Shown here: positions 1 through 24,090 of the stretch, piece after piece
Layout of the letters: each line of letters starts with the position of its first letter
Numbering within the stretch: the first letter of the stretch is position 1
Assembly: GCA_004335835.1 (NCBI GenBank)
Contig: RWJK01001967.1
Coordinates: 180,484-238,058, forward strand
Origin: Scenedesmus sp. ARA3
Taxonomy: Eukaryota; Chlorophyta; Chlorophyceae; Sphaeropleales; Scenedesmaceae
Length of the DNA stretch: 57,575 nt
Direction: 5' to 3'
Notes under the pieces: generated by a model
Told to the model about the DNA's origin: nothing
What the model saw: only the letters and a program-made list of their open reading frames with translations
Database searches by the model: none
Program-made: the position numbers and the translations under genes

Positions 1-34
<34 letters not shown>

Positions 35-62
35 TGCAGCAGCAGCAGCAGCAGCAGCAGCA
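1..62. repeat. (CAG)n microsatellite at window edge
   Basis: The window opens with about twenty CAG units interrupted by one CTG. No coding exon joins to it. By analogy with the other tracts in this window, CAG on the plus strand would be CTG in the sense of a minus-strand gene. It could therefore flank a 3' splice site of a gene lying to the left, which cannot be checked here. Confidence 0.9.
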
Positions 63-2316
63 GAGCGCTTGTAAGTGCATGTGCTGTATTACGCACAGCG
101 ATCAAGTGGTAGATGGCGGTGGAGGAGCTGAGGACACCAACTGGTGGAAGCAATGAGCCTCATCAAGTCTCACACGGGCGGCCCTTGTTTGTTTGAGGAA
201 TATGTTGACAGGCCAGCAGCTGCAGCATGTCAGTCTGTGTTTGCACATCATGTGGTCAGCAAGTTGTGCAGCATGCCAAGGATAAGTTCAAAGCTGTCGG
301 CCCAAGAATGCATCGAATATTTTGATGAGATGCAGTGTGCGTTCATACCAGCAGCACATTTGGTATGAACCTGGCAGCTCGACAGGTTGGCAGGAATTCC
401 TGCAACAGCAGGGCAAACATATGTGCTGTGCCACAACGGTTGTGACTGCTTACATGGATCGCAGCCCTTGGAGGGTGGCCTGCCCACAGCAGATTGAGCA
501 ACATTAGCCATAGCATTTGCTGCCGAGCTTCCATAGGTAAGCACTGCCAATGCGACGAGAACTGCTCGTGCACCACGGCAACCCGACATTGATTGGTGTT
601 TCCCGCGTTGACCCATGCTAGCTATTTAAACGCTACTGCAAACTATCAGGAAGATCAAGTCTGCTGGAATGATCAAAAAGATTTATAATTATGCTGGTGG
701 GGTGTCCAACTCCTGCCGTGCACTCGCACCTGCAGTCGGCCTTCGTTGTTGGACGGCCACGACAGGCACCTCGGTCCCGCGACAAACCTTGTGTAACCAC
801 ACAGTATTTGAATATATTCAAAATTACAGCTTATTAGGTTTGCACGGCAGCCGAGGTGCTGTGGCGTGCTGTCGCGAGGTTTACGTGATTGGGCAGTTGT
901 ACAGCAAATCTGTATTACTGAGATCTTGCCACGTGCTGACAGCGCAGTACTGGAGATATTGATGCCAAGGACGAAGTGAGAGGAACAACAGCAACAAACA
1001 AATGGTATTACATCAGCCACAGAACAGTGCTCCGGCACTAAACGCGCGCGGCGCAGTGCTGCAGCAGACATGGCTCCATGCTACATCATGTTGCCCATGA
1101 CATGGCTCCATGATGTGGCCAAAACAGCCAGATGGCCAGCTGCAGCTGTCCCGCCATGCATTGCGTGTGCTACACATTCAGCCTCGGGCCTCAGTGGGTG
1201 TGTTGATTGGTTTTTTTACATCCCGCGTGGAGCACACGGATAACAGGTGTGTCAGGTGGGCTAGTGCCGGAACCGAGGCGACATGAATTGACTGACTTGA
1301 ACTGACAAAGCTGTCAAAGCCATCTGAATGCAAGTATACAAGGTGCCACATTCAATGCATTGCTGGCCGCAGGCTGCGCATGAGAATCCCTTGGCATCTG
1401 CAGGGGTGGCAATGTTTGCCAGAGGAGCCTGTCATATGCTCAAAAACGGGCTGTGTTCCAGCCGTGTGATACACAAATCTTTAAACCCGTGCTGGCCTCA
1501 CACTCTGCAACTGGTTCCCACTCCTCGTTGAGTGGAGCATGTATTGTAATGTATGTTTGTATGCAACGGTCAACCGGTTGCAAAGTATGCAGCGCGTCCC
1601 TGGTGTTGAAACCAAGCCATGCCTATGCGTGACAAAAAAACATCAGGCGCTGACCACCGTGACATCAGCCATGCGGGCGCCTCACACGAGGGTGGAGCAA
1701 CCCAAACGTTTCAAAACTGATGCTGAGGCAGCACATGTGCTACATGTCGAAGCAGTGCATCCATACCGTACCAATACGGATCATAACAGAACATAACAAA
1801 ACAGAACGTAACAGAACAGGCACAAAAAAGTGTACACAAATGTGCAGCTGCCAGCCAAGCAGGCCGTGGCCAACTGATGCCTTAACAAATGGTCAGAGCA
1901 GAACAAAGCACAACATACGGCCCATGCGCAGACTTCAACTTTGTTTTGAGTGGAGCATGCTGGGTATAGCAGCTTCACCGGTGCTGCAGCCAGCACTACA
2001 AAGCAAAGAAAGCAACATGTGCCGAGTGAGGGTTGCACGTCTTGTCAACAACAGTATGACACTGAGCAGTCTTTTGGCACTGCTTCACTGGCACGCATGA
2101 CATCTGCCACCTTTGGACTGCGTGTTGGCTATGTCTGTCATCGCTTGCTCTCCCCGCGCTCCTGCTGCTTGACAGATCAGCGCTGCTGAGCAGGTGCCAG
2201 CTTGATGCTGCCCCATCCCCACTTGCACTGCACTGCAGACGGCAGCTGCCACATGTCAGCCCGGCATCTGCCATCGCTGAAGTGCCTGCTGGCTATGTCA
2301 TCACTGCGTCATCGCT
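63..2316. other. Region without recognisable gene; 3' flank of the P-type ATPase
   Basis: About 2.25 kb hold only short, cysteine-rich or low-complexity open frames with no family resemblance. Nothing here continues the ATPase, which stops at 2317. A run of AACATAACAAAACAGAACGTAACAG-type sequence near 1780-1820 is a weak short tandem repeat. I see no tRNA-like cloverleaf, no transposase and no long terminal repeat. Confidence 0.5.
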
Positions 2317-15500
<13,184 letters not shown>

Positions 15501-16505
15501 GCTCCCTCAAGAGCAGGGCGGGGATGTTTTGAGTTGTTTTGACGTTTTAGTGTTAGAAGATGTTTAATAATGGCATCACGGTTCAGCAGCAGGTGGGATA
15601 AGCTGTGCTCGGACGAGATTCCTTGTGGCTGTGTTGTAGCTTGTCGTATTGCACACGAACTTAAAGCACACGTCAAGCATGGATCAATGCGGTATGATGT
15701 GTACCTTGGTTTGCGCAGGAGTTGTTACAGCATGTTCAAGCTGAGTGAGAAGGGTTCTAAGATTCTTCCGAGTGTATCGTTACCTTATCCGCCACACACA
15801 GCAGGAAGTCACTCGTGATACAGAAATCAGATGCTTTCTGTCAGCAGTTCTGCTTTTGTATTGCGCCTCAGCATCAGGTTGTGCTGCCGGCAGGCAACGA
15901 CAGTGTGCACATTATGTGCTGCTGTGGCACAACGAGCTTTGGTAAGGGGTAGAGGGATTTTCAAGCGAAGAGGTTTTCTACCTTCTGAAACCTGATGTAA
16001 GTAGCTCGCAGCTCCTAGCACAGACATGGCACATCGACCTTGGCCAGTGCCACTGGCCACCAAGCGCTTGGTCACCAGGAACAACGGTGTTCAGCCAGTA
16101 CTGTTGAGAAGCACCATTGCTCTTGCTGCCCCTGTCAGGCAACGTGAATTGTGCTTTGATGTTTTTGGTGTTGTGTTCAGGATGCCAGTTGGCACCAACC
16201 CAAAGCGCATGAAAGGAAGAGGCATGGCACAGTCAGCAAGTCACATGGCTAGTACGTGCAGTGCTGGATTTGACCTGCCACGGTGCGGAAACCATCGAGA
16301 CTATGCTTTACCACTGAAGCAATTCTCGATTTACATTGCGAAGCCAAGGACGGATCCGAAGTCTGCGATCGGCGCCTTTCTCGGCAGCCTGCCAAACAGC
16401 GAACCTCAATCTGCAATATATTTTCATTCAAAACATTAGCGTTCTTGTTCGTCTCGACCGCCCCCGAGAGAGCTGCCACTCTAGCGTTCCTGTAGTGCTG
16501 CTGCT
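15501..16505. other. Divergent intergenic region between ATPase and permease
   Basis: About 1 kb separates the start codons of two head-to-head genes, so it probably holds both promoters and 5' UTRs. The short open frames inside show no family resemblance. I see no convincing TATA box. There are no CAG/CTG tracts here, unlike the introns on either side. Confidence 0.6.
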
Positions 16506-18264
16506 ATGGCGCCTCAATCAGCAGCAGAGCAGGATCCGGGCTTGCAGGCGCCCCTGCTGCCCCAGCTGCGTCATCAAAATAGACATCAAGCCTCACGTGA
16601 TAACACGGACGCCTCAGCAGCTGCAGATGCAGTACACGTCAGCTTGCAGGAACAGCAGCAGCAGCAGCAACAGCAGCAGGGCCTGGCCCAATCCCTGCGA
16701 GGCACGCACTGGCTTCTGACAACTGCCATCATGCTCAGCGACATGTTTGGCTTAGGGTGGGTGAACTGGAGTGCGTTGCTATTTCTGCAAGTGGTTGGCC
16801 TGGTTTGGGTGTATGTGGGATGTACGATGGTGGTGTGTCGTTGCAAGCACGGTGTTGCTGCTTTGATGATGATGGGCTGGGCCAGGTTGCATGTTGACAA
16901 GATGAATGCAGTTTGACAGAGTGAATGCATTAACAGTTGACAGGTTGATCACAATTGCACGCCGACTAAGCAATGCAGTTAGATGCATGCCAGCAAGCCT
17001 AGCTACAGGTGTAGTGAGTGTGCAGTGGATGCAGCGCAGTTAGCCTGGCTAGCGCGTGTGCAGTTGATGCTTGAGGCAGCAGCAACCCTGGCACTAGCAC
17101 TTGCATGGGACTGTACACAGACACTGCTGGTCCAGCTGTTGCTGTCAGACCCTACACCCTCTTGCTACTGCCCCCACTGCACTGCCGCTATCACCGCATC
17201 AATGCCCAACAACACTCCGTCCCTCCCAGCCGACTGTGCGCGCCTCGGGCTGGCTCCCAGCCCACTTGCCAGCTCCCAGCCCACTTGCCATGCTGCCTGC
17301 AACACCCTGACGTTTACCCTGCTTTCTGCCATATCAATGTAACAAGCGACCATAAGCCCTGCTCTGTCCCCTAAAGCGCAGCCCCTGTTCATGCCCCCTG
17401 CCCACCCACCCTACCCACCCGCAGCACGCTTTCACTGCCGGGCGACTTTGCGCGGCTAGGCTGGCTACCCGCGCTGCTTATCTTTGCATGGTTTGCGGCG
17501 ATGTGCGCCTACTCCGGCAGCCTCTACCAGCGACTGTCACTGCGGGTGCCTGGTGCTGTGGTGTTTGACCAGATCGGGAGAGCAGCGCTGGGCACGGCCG
17601 GCAGTGCAATGGTGTATGGCACGATCTACGCGTCAATCTTTTGTGTGCCGATCATCTTGCACATCACGTGCATGGAGACGCTGCGGCAGGTGAGCAAATA
17701 ATATGACGCGGAAAGTAACACTTGTTACTTTTCATCTGTAGCCTGGCTCTGTGAGGGTTGTTTGTGAAAACCAAGCATGTTTATGCTGCAGCCTAGATCA
17801 GTTGCAGATCTGGTTGGCTGTGTGGGCGCATTTGCTGCCGGCAGCTGCAGCAGCATAAGCGGCTGCCAGCAGGGTGGTACCATGCTTTTGCGCATCACCG
17901 GCATGAGCAATTCATGTGTGCCTTGATGACGCCGAATACTGCTGGTGATGCCACTGCTGCTGCTGCAGACGTTCTACATGTACGACATCAGCCCGGCGAT
18001 GGCCTGCCTGATAGTGACAGTGCTCATCGTGCCCCTGGCCCAGGTGAGACCCTGGTCAGCGTCACAGCAGCAGCAGCAGCAACAGCAGGTGCTCGTTGTG
18101 CGCCTAGCCCAGATGGGTGTGTGGCAGGCTTCTGAGGGTGAGCCACGCCTCCTGCCACACATTGTGTAGAATTGCACATGTTGCGATGTCCAGCAGCCAG
18201 CAGGGTTGGAGCGTGATGGTCTGCGCATGGCGTGCAGCAAGCGATCCTGACCTGCATGGTCGAA

Positions 18265-18298
<34 letters not shown>

Positions 18299-18981
18299 TG
18301 CTCCAACATGTGGCCAACTGCTGTTTTGGACGTTGCACAGATGCACAACATTGAGGATGTGGCTTGGGTGTCCACTTTTGGCAGCAGCAGCTGCTGTGCG
18401 TGTTGACATTATCTTGTCACCTTTCCCGTTCTGCTTGTCTGACTTGTCTATGCTTGTGCTGCCGGAATGCTGCAGATGCACAACATCGAAGACGTTGCCT
18501 GGGTGTCAATCTTTGGCACAGTGGGCATGCTGCTGGCGATGGTGGTGGTGGTGGGCAAGCTGGTAGCCATTTATGCCACCTCACCACCAGCAGCACCAAC
18601 AGAGCTCATCTCAACTGGCCAGGGCCTGAACGTGAGTTAATCAAACATGCGGCCAATCGCGCTGCCATGCGTCTGGGTGACCACGCGTAAAGCGATAGCT
18701 GTTTCTGTTCACACGTGTTACGAACGTTGCTGCCAGCAGCAGCAGCAGCATGAGCAGCATATGCACGTCAGCAGCTTGCTGCTGGCATGTCGTGCATTTG
18801 CCTACTGCTCCCGCAAGGCACGATGTGCTGCAGGCGCCGGTGCCGGCACTGGTGCTGGTGCTGACGCGTCCTAGTTGCTGCTCCAAACCGACAGCTGTCG
18901 CAGCTTGCGCTGACTGCTTATGATAATCATCCCGCATGCTGGTGCTTGTGTTCTTCCTGCTATCACTACTACTACTGCTGG

Positions 18982-19026
<45 letters not shown>

Positions 19027-21234
19027 AGTCGGCTCTGGTGGGTGCCATGGACATTGCGTTTGCCTTTGGTGGCCAGATCAACTGGATGCGATACATCACC
19101 ACCATGCGCCAGCGCAACAAGTTTGCAGCAGCAGCATCGCTCACTACAGGTGTGCGTCTGGCCGATGCGACGTCATAGTTTGGCATCTGTTGCTGACACC
19201 GTTGCTGCATGTGTTTGGTGATGTGCTGTGCTGTGCTGTGCTGTGCTCTGATGTGGTTGCCCACAGCAGCGGACACAGCAGCAGAGCAGTTGACTGCAAG
19301 TTCCGACAATTAGTGTGGAGCCAATGGCTGTTTCGACGCCAATGTTGCCACGCAACAAGCATTACTTCTTGAGGCATTGCTGCTCAACACAGCTGCTGCT
19401 GCTGCTGCCGTGTGGCCGCAGGGTCCATGACCTGTGTGTACCTAGTCATCTCTGTCACTGGCTACTCAGTGTTTGGTGCAGGCATCGATGTGCACAAGTG
19501 AGGCGATGATATGATATGTAATATGTGTGTGCACCTCATTTCAATTGATATGAAGTATGAGTGTGCACCTCATCTGCAGATCGGGGGTTTGCAGCCAGTC
19601 TACAGCTTGGCCAAATCACTTGCGCCAGACACAATGCATGCAAGTGCGCTTCTTCAAAAGCAGCAATGCGACCTCGGCACTGTAGGAAAGTCACACTATG
19701 CTAGGCCAGCAGAGGTGCATGCATGTCTTGCGAAGATGTGAGTTACACCCAAGCCAGAAGTCAAAATCCGTGTTTCAAGAAGTTCCTTGCATCCATCGTA
19801 GCTGCTGTAATGCCAGGCGGGAGCAGCAATGATTGAACGCTCAAGCACAACACTGCCTGTGCCTGGCTGCAGGCCCATTTCATCTGTTGTAGGGCAAGAC
19901 ATGTGGAGCGTCATCATGAATGCAGGTGTGTGTGTACATATGAGGATGTCCTGAGGAAGCTGCAGCTGCTGCCAAGCCGCCAATTGTTTCGGCTGCCCAA
20001 GCTGCAATCTGCTGTGCAGCACCCTGCAGTGCTTATGCAGTTCTTAGGTCATGCTGCCGCTGCTGCTGCTGCTGCTGCTGCTGCTGCCGCTGGTCATGTG
20101 CTTGACAGAAGACCACATATGTGCTATATTAGCGCGCACCAATGGCTTGTCAACTGCAGCAGGTGGTGAACCTTGGTTGCTGACTATGTCCTGCTGCTGC
20201 TGCTGCTGCCAGGCATCTTCCTGCACTGCATCATTGCGTACCAGGTCAACGTCAACGTGTGGTGCAGCCTGCTGCTGCAGCTGACCAACCCCAAGTGAGC
20301 ATCACATTACATTACACATTACATTACACATTACATGCTCCACTCAACGAGGAGTGGGAACCCCAGTCAGGAGCCAACGAGAGGCTTGTAGGGGGAGGAA
20401 ACATCGAAGAACAACTCATCATCGTCCAAGCCGCCAGAAAAAACGGCAGAAAAGAACTCAATGTAGTAGCAGCAGTCATGTGCAGGGAGACTTGTTTTTA
20501 GTAATGCAGCCTGCAGCTGGCCAAGTGAGCGCTGAACAATCATAAGAGGGTGATGCACTCTGGTCAACATACCTGCCACAAACTCTGTTTCAATTTGATG
20601 CCTCCGTCGTTGCTGCTGGTGGTGGTGCTGTTGGTGCTGCTGATTCTGCTGCCTCATTGCTGCGCAGAAAGCAAGTGAGCTGTGCACCTTCAAACACTGC
20701 AAGGGCAGGGCATCGCCACGCATGACACCGATACTATCCACTCTGCTGCTGCTGGTGCTGCTGCTGCTGCTGCTGCTGCTGCTGTGACCTGCTGTGACCC
20801 AGGTATGCCCAGCAGCTGTCGCACCACCACACATGTAGCATCCACTATGCTGCTGCTGCTGGCGTCACTGCCGCTGCTGCTGCTGCTGTAACCTGCTGTC
20901 CCCCAGGTATGCCCAGGAGCTGTCACACCACCACACGGAGGGCTGGAGCAAGCGCAGCCTGTGGCTAGCCGTCACTTTGTTATGCATTGTCGTCTCAGCC
21001 GCCATTGCATACACGCTGCCCTTTTTCTCGATCGTCATGGCAGTAATCGCGAGCCTGGGTGACGTCATGAGCATGTTTGGGCTGCCGTGCCTGTTTGCGC
21101 TCAAGCTGCTGAAGCTACGAAGGTTTGAAATGTACAGCTGCTGGGTGCTGCTGGTGCTGGCAGTGGCACTAAGTGGCTGCGGCATCTTTTCGTCTGTGCA
21201 GCAGCTGATACAGGCGTACCTGGGGCAACGGTGA
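16506..21234 (+). CDS. Amino acid/auxin permease (AAAP) family transporter, nine or more exons
   Basis: Multi-pass membrane transporter, presumably proton-coupled uptake of amino acids or similar solutes. Supported exons: 16506-16756, 17425-17689, 17969-18043, 18476-18631, 19029-19149, 19422-19497, 20213-20294, 20907-21234. Phases agree except between 19497 and 20213, where one exon of length 2 modulo 3 is missing from my model. Candidates are around 19589-19640 (PVYSLAKSLAPD) and 20100-20165 (ILARTNGLSTAAG). The N-terminus is hydrophilic with a poly-Gln tract. TM1 has MLSDMFGLGTLSLPGDFARLGW, the family's GxGxLxLP hallmark. Later segments include YGTIYASIFCVPIILH, SMTCVYLVISVTGYSVFG and IFLHCIIAYQVNVN. 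The C-terminal helices (IAYTLPFFSIVMAVIASLGD) end in a short tail. Substrate cannot be inferred. Confidence 0.85.
17215..17265 (+). repeat. Echo of permease exon 2 head
   Basis: Repeats SLPADCARLGLAP-type coding (real: SLPGDFARLGWLP) in intron 1, about 200 bp upstream of the real acceptor. Confidence 0.75.
18091..18385 (+). repeat. Echoes of permease exon 3 tail and exon 4 head
   Basis: About 18088-18112 repeats VLVVRLAQ (real: VLIVPLAQ) but has lost the donor. About 18344-18385 repeats the acceptor and MHNIEDVAWVS of exon 4 almost perfectly. CAG-sense tracts separate them. Confidence 0.8.
20806..20845 (+). repeat. Echo of permease exon 9 head
   Basis: Repeats the CCCAG acceptor and YAQQLSHHHT coding about 100 bp upstream of the real last exon, with a CTG-sense stretch between them. 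Confidence 0.85.
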
Positions 21235-22799
21235 TCGCGCTATTCCCCATGTTCAGGCAATAAGTAGGCATGCGACTGCACGTGTCAGAAGCGTGCACCG
21301 CTACAAGCATGTGCACGTGAGGGCCACGCAGGGTGTTGACAGGGGTGTTGTGTCTAAGTGCGTGGCATCTGGCTGACGGTGGGCCTCAGCGGCTGTGGCA
21401 TCTTCTCGTCTGTGCAGCAGCTGGTGGAGGCGTACCTGGGGCAGCAGTGTGACAGCAGCGATGCGGCATGTGCGGTATCCGTGCAGAGGAGGCACATCCG
21501 CTCTTGATTGAAGGTGCGCAGCTGTGCATGACCACCGTCCTTTGGATCTTGGCGTTGTCTAGAAGTCGTCATTGTACATCGCTGCATGCATGCGCATTGT
21601 ATGTTGTTGCAAGTGGTAGGCTGCAATGCAGCAGCTGGCAGCGCTGACGCAGGATGGGCGGGAGTTGTGCAGCAGGGGAACATCACGGCATGCGTGCGTG
21701 CACACGTACACCGAACGATGGCCCAAGTGGCAGACTGCACTGCAGCAGCTGGTGGAGGCGTACCTGAGGGCAGCGCTGACGTGGCATGTAGCATGCCACT
21801 GGCCGCGTGACGCAGCATCTGCAGGAGCGCGGCATTTGCAGGATGTGGATGGCCGGGAAGTGTGGTTTGCAGGAATTTTCTTAGCAGTGTTGTCCAGGAC
21901 AGCTACATTGTATGCACCACAAATGCAGGAACATTTGCAGGTACTGCCTGCATGTAGTACATGCAACATATATGTGTGGCGGGTTGCCGCAGCATGGTGC
22001 GGCGATGTACTTGCAAAAGTGTGGTGTACTGATTGCTTCACTGTAATTGCAGCGAAGAAGTGAGCGGTGCTTGCTGCTATGCCTCAACAGGGACCCTGCT
22101 GTGTAACACAGCTACAGCAGGCTGTAGCGGTTCAGTGTTGCTGCAGCGGTATCACTCCTGCAGAACTGGGCGATCAAGCGCTCAACTGTGTGTAGCAGCG
22201 AGTTTGAAGTCGACGTGGGGAAAAGCAACTGTTTTTTGTAGCTCACAGCTGTGCTTCCCGTAACTGGTGCTGCTACGTCGCACTACTGCGTCTACAGTCG
22301 CCCATACCCGTCATCAACGCACAAACCGAGCAAATCATCCTCGTGTGAAAACATTTTATAGTACTAGGTTTGATAAAACTTGCTCAAGGACTGGGCATTC
22401 TGGATCGGCGAGGCCCAGGTAGGCACTGGGCCGTGCCTGTTCAGCCGTGACTTGCTGATAAATGCTCAAAAGCAGAGCCCTGGCGAAGATTGCATGGGTT
22501 GGGAAGTCAGAAACCCGGTTGTATCCCACAGCAGGGAGAGGATGTGCTGCTGCTGCTTCTACTGTTGCTGCTGCTGCCGCTGCCGCTGCCTCTGCTTGCC
22601 TTCCTTCAGGCCTGTGCAAATACACATCAGCCCGCGTGACAAACCTAGCGTTTTTTTGCAGCGGCTGAGCAGCAGTTGCAGCCGCAGCACCAGCGTTAGC
22701 AGCAGCAGCAGCAGTCGTCGCACGGTGTCAGCAGCTGGTGCGGCTGGGTGTCTCAGCAGCACAAACAGAAACAGCACTGTCACTCCCCTCTTGCTCCAT

Positions 22800-22852
<53 letters not shown>

Positions 22853-22858
22853 GCCACC
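21235..22858. other. Intergenic region with echoes of the permease last exon
   Basis: Downstream of the permease stop, 21361-21453 repeats the C-terminal coding (LSGCGIFSSVQQLVEAYLGQ) with few changes. About 21729-21790 repeats QQLVEAYL again, and 21626-21660 weakly. The rest (21800-22808) has no recognisable gene. A CAG tract at 22809-22850 immediately precedes the uL18 start. Confidence 0.7.
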
Positions 22859-23711
22859 ATGGCTGCGTGGCGGCCGTATCACCTCAAGGTGTTCCTGTCC
22901 AATCGCTACACGTACGCCTCCATCTTGCACAAGGCCAACCCCTCAGACGGCGGCCATTATGTGGCAGCAGCATCCACACTACAACGGGACATCCGGCAGG
23001 TGGGCGGAAGTGTCACAGCCAACTCGAAATGTGTTTGAAACTGTGATGGCTAATTCGAACTGTGTCAGAAGCAGTGATAGCTAGTTGGCTCAGTTGAAAC
23101 CACAAACACGCTGCAGCGAGACATCCGGCAGGTGGGCAAAACAGTGTTGAGGAATTGAAATCTATTGCTGATGAGCAGCCATGCTGTTCGTGCAGCACTG
23201 CTGTCAGCTAGATTGCACTTGCAGTGCAGGGCACCGCAGTCGGTGCTGTGTCTGTTTGGCAATGCAGTGCAGCTGCATAATGTGCACGCTGTCGACGCAG
23301 TGATTACACACAGTGTACCGTGTGCTCTTGCAGCAGAAGCTTAACACATGATGCAGCAGCAGCAGCAGCTGCACCATCGGCAGCAGCGACACAGCAGTCA
23401 AACCACCCAGATCCACACACAACCTCGCGTCTTTGATAAAGCACACCACAAAGTCAGTCACCCTGATGTTACTACCATGCTTGGTGCTGCTGCTGCTGCT
23501 GCTGCTGCTCTTGCTGCAGGCGCTTGAACAGCAGCAGCAGTCAGCCTGTGACATGAAGGCCAGTGTGCTGGTGGGCAAGCTGCTGGCCGAAAAAGCCAAG
23601 GCAGCAAACGTAGAAGAGGTGCACTTCAGCAACCACAAGCAGCTGCGCTACCAGGGCAAGCTGCGGGCACTGATAGAGTCGCTGCGCTCACACGGCCTGC
23701 GCGTGAAGTGA
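22859..23711 (+). CDS. Ribosomal protein uL18 (L18p/L5e family), probably mitochondrial, two exons
   Basis: Large-subunit ribosomal protein expected to bind 5S or the central protuberance. Exons 22859-22999 and 23520-23711 join in phase 0 to give 110 residues. The start ATG sits in GCCACCATGG, and no in-frame ATG lies upstream. Family features: KVFLSNRYTYASI near the N-terminus, YVAAASTL, the VGKLLAEKAKAANVEEVHF core, and the GKLRALIESLRSHGL C-terminus typical of L18p. The length suits the short organellar or bacterial type. No long transit peptide precedes the domain, as in short plant mitochondrial L18-like proteins, so mitochondrial location is an inference. The intron ends in a CTG tract and TTGCTGCAG. 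The second exon starts with a short Gln run absent from bacterial L18. Confidence 0.85.
23103..23145 (+). repeat. Echo of uL18 exon 1 tail with donor
   Basis: Repeats TLQRDIRQ and the GTGGGC donor about 130 bp downstream of the real splice site. A second similar block, without the exon part, follows at 23041-23090. Confidence 0.85.
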
Positions 23712-23764
23712 TCTGCTGTTAGCAACAGCAGCAGCAGCAGGACCCGCTGTGTGAGCAGCAGCAG

Positions 23765-24090
23765 TGCGGGCTGCAGGGCAAGCTGCGGGCACTGATTGAT
23801 CGCTGCGCTCACACGGCCTGCACGTGAAGTGATCTGCAGCTTTGAAAGCTAGCTGTTTCAAGGCTGCTTCGACTGCATGTCAGAGATGCCGCACGTCACA
23901 TCCTGTGGCATGTTTTGTTGGACGGCAGCAGCTGCTGTTGCAGCAACAGCATCAGCACTCACCACAGCAGCAGCAGCAGCAGCAGCAGCCGCCACCGCCG
24001 CTGCAGCAGCAGCAGTAACGGGGTGCTGCTGCAGGGCAAGCTGCGGGCAGCGATCAAGTAGCTGCGCTCACACGGCCTGTGCGTGAGTGA
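23765..24090 (+). repeat. Two echoes of the uL18 last exon beyond the stop codon
   Basis: 23770-23834 and 24027-24088 repeat the LQGKLRALI...LRSHGLRVK-stop coding. The first carries a 1-bp deletion and the second an in-frame stop. Both are flanked by CAG-rich DNA. They lie in the 3' flank, so splicing cannot have generated or maintained them. Confidence 0.88.

Noticed and set aside
22356..22625. Minus-strand frame with an Ala tract
   Set aside because: No homology recognised; it lies in the 5' flank of uL18.
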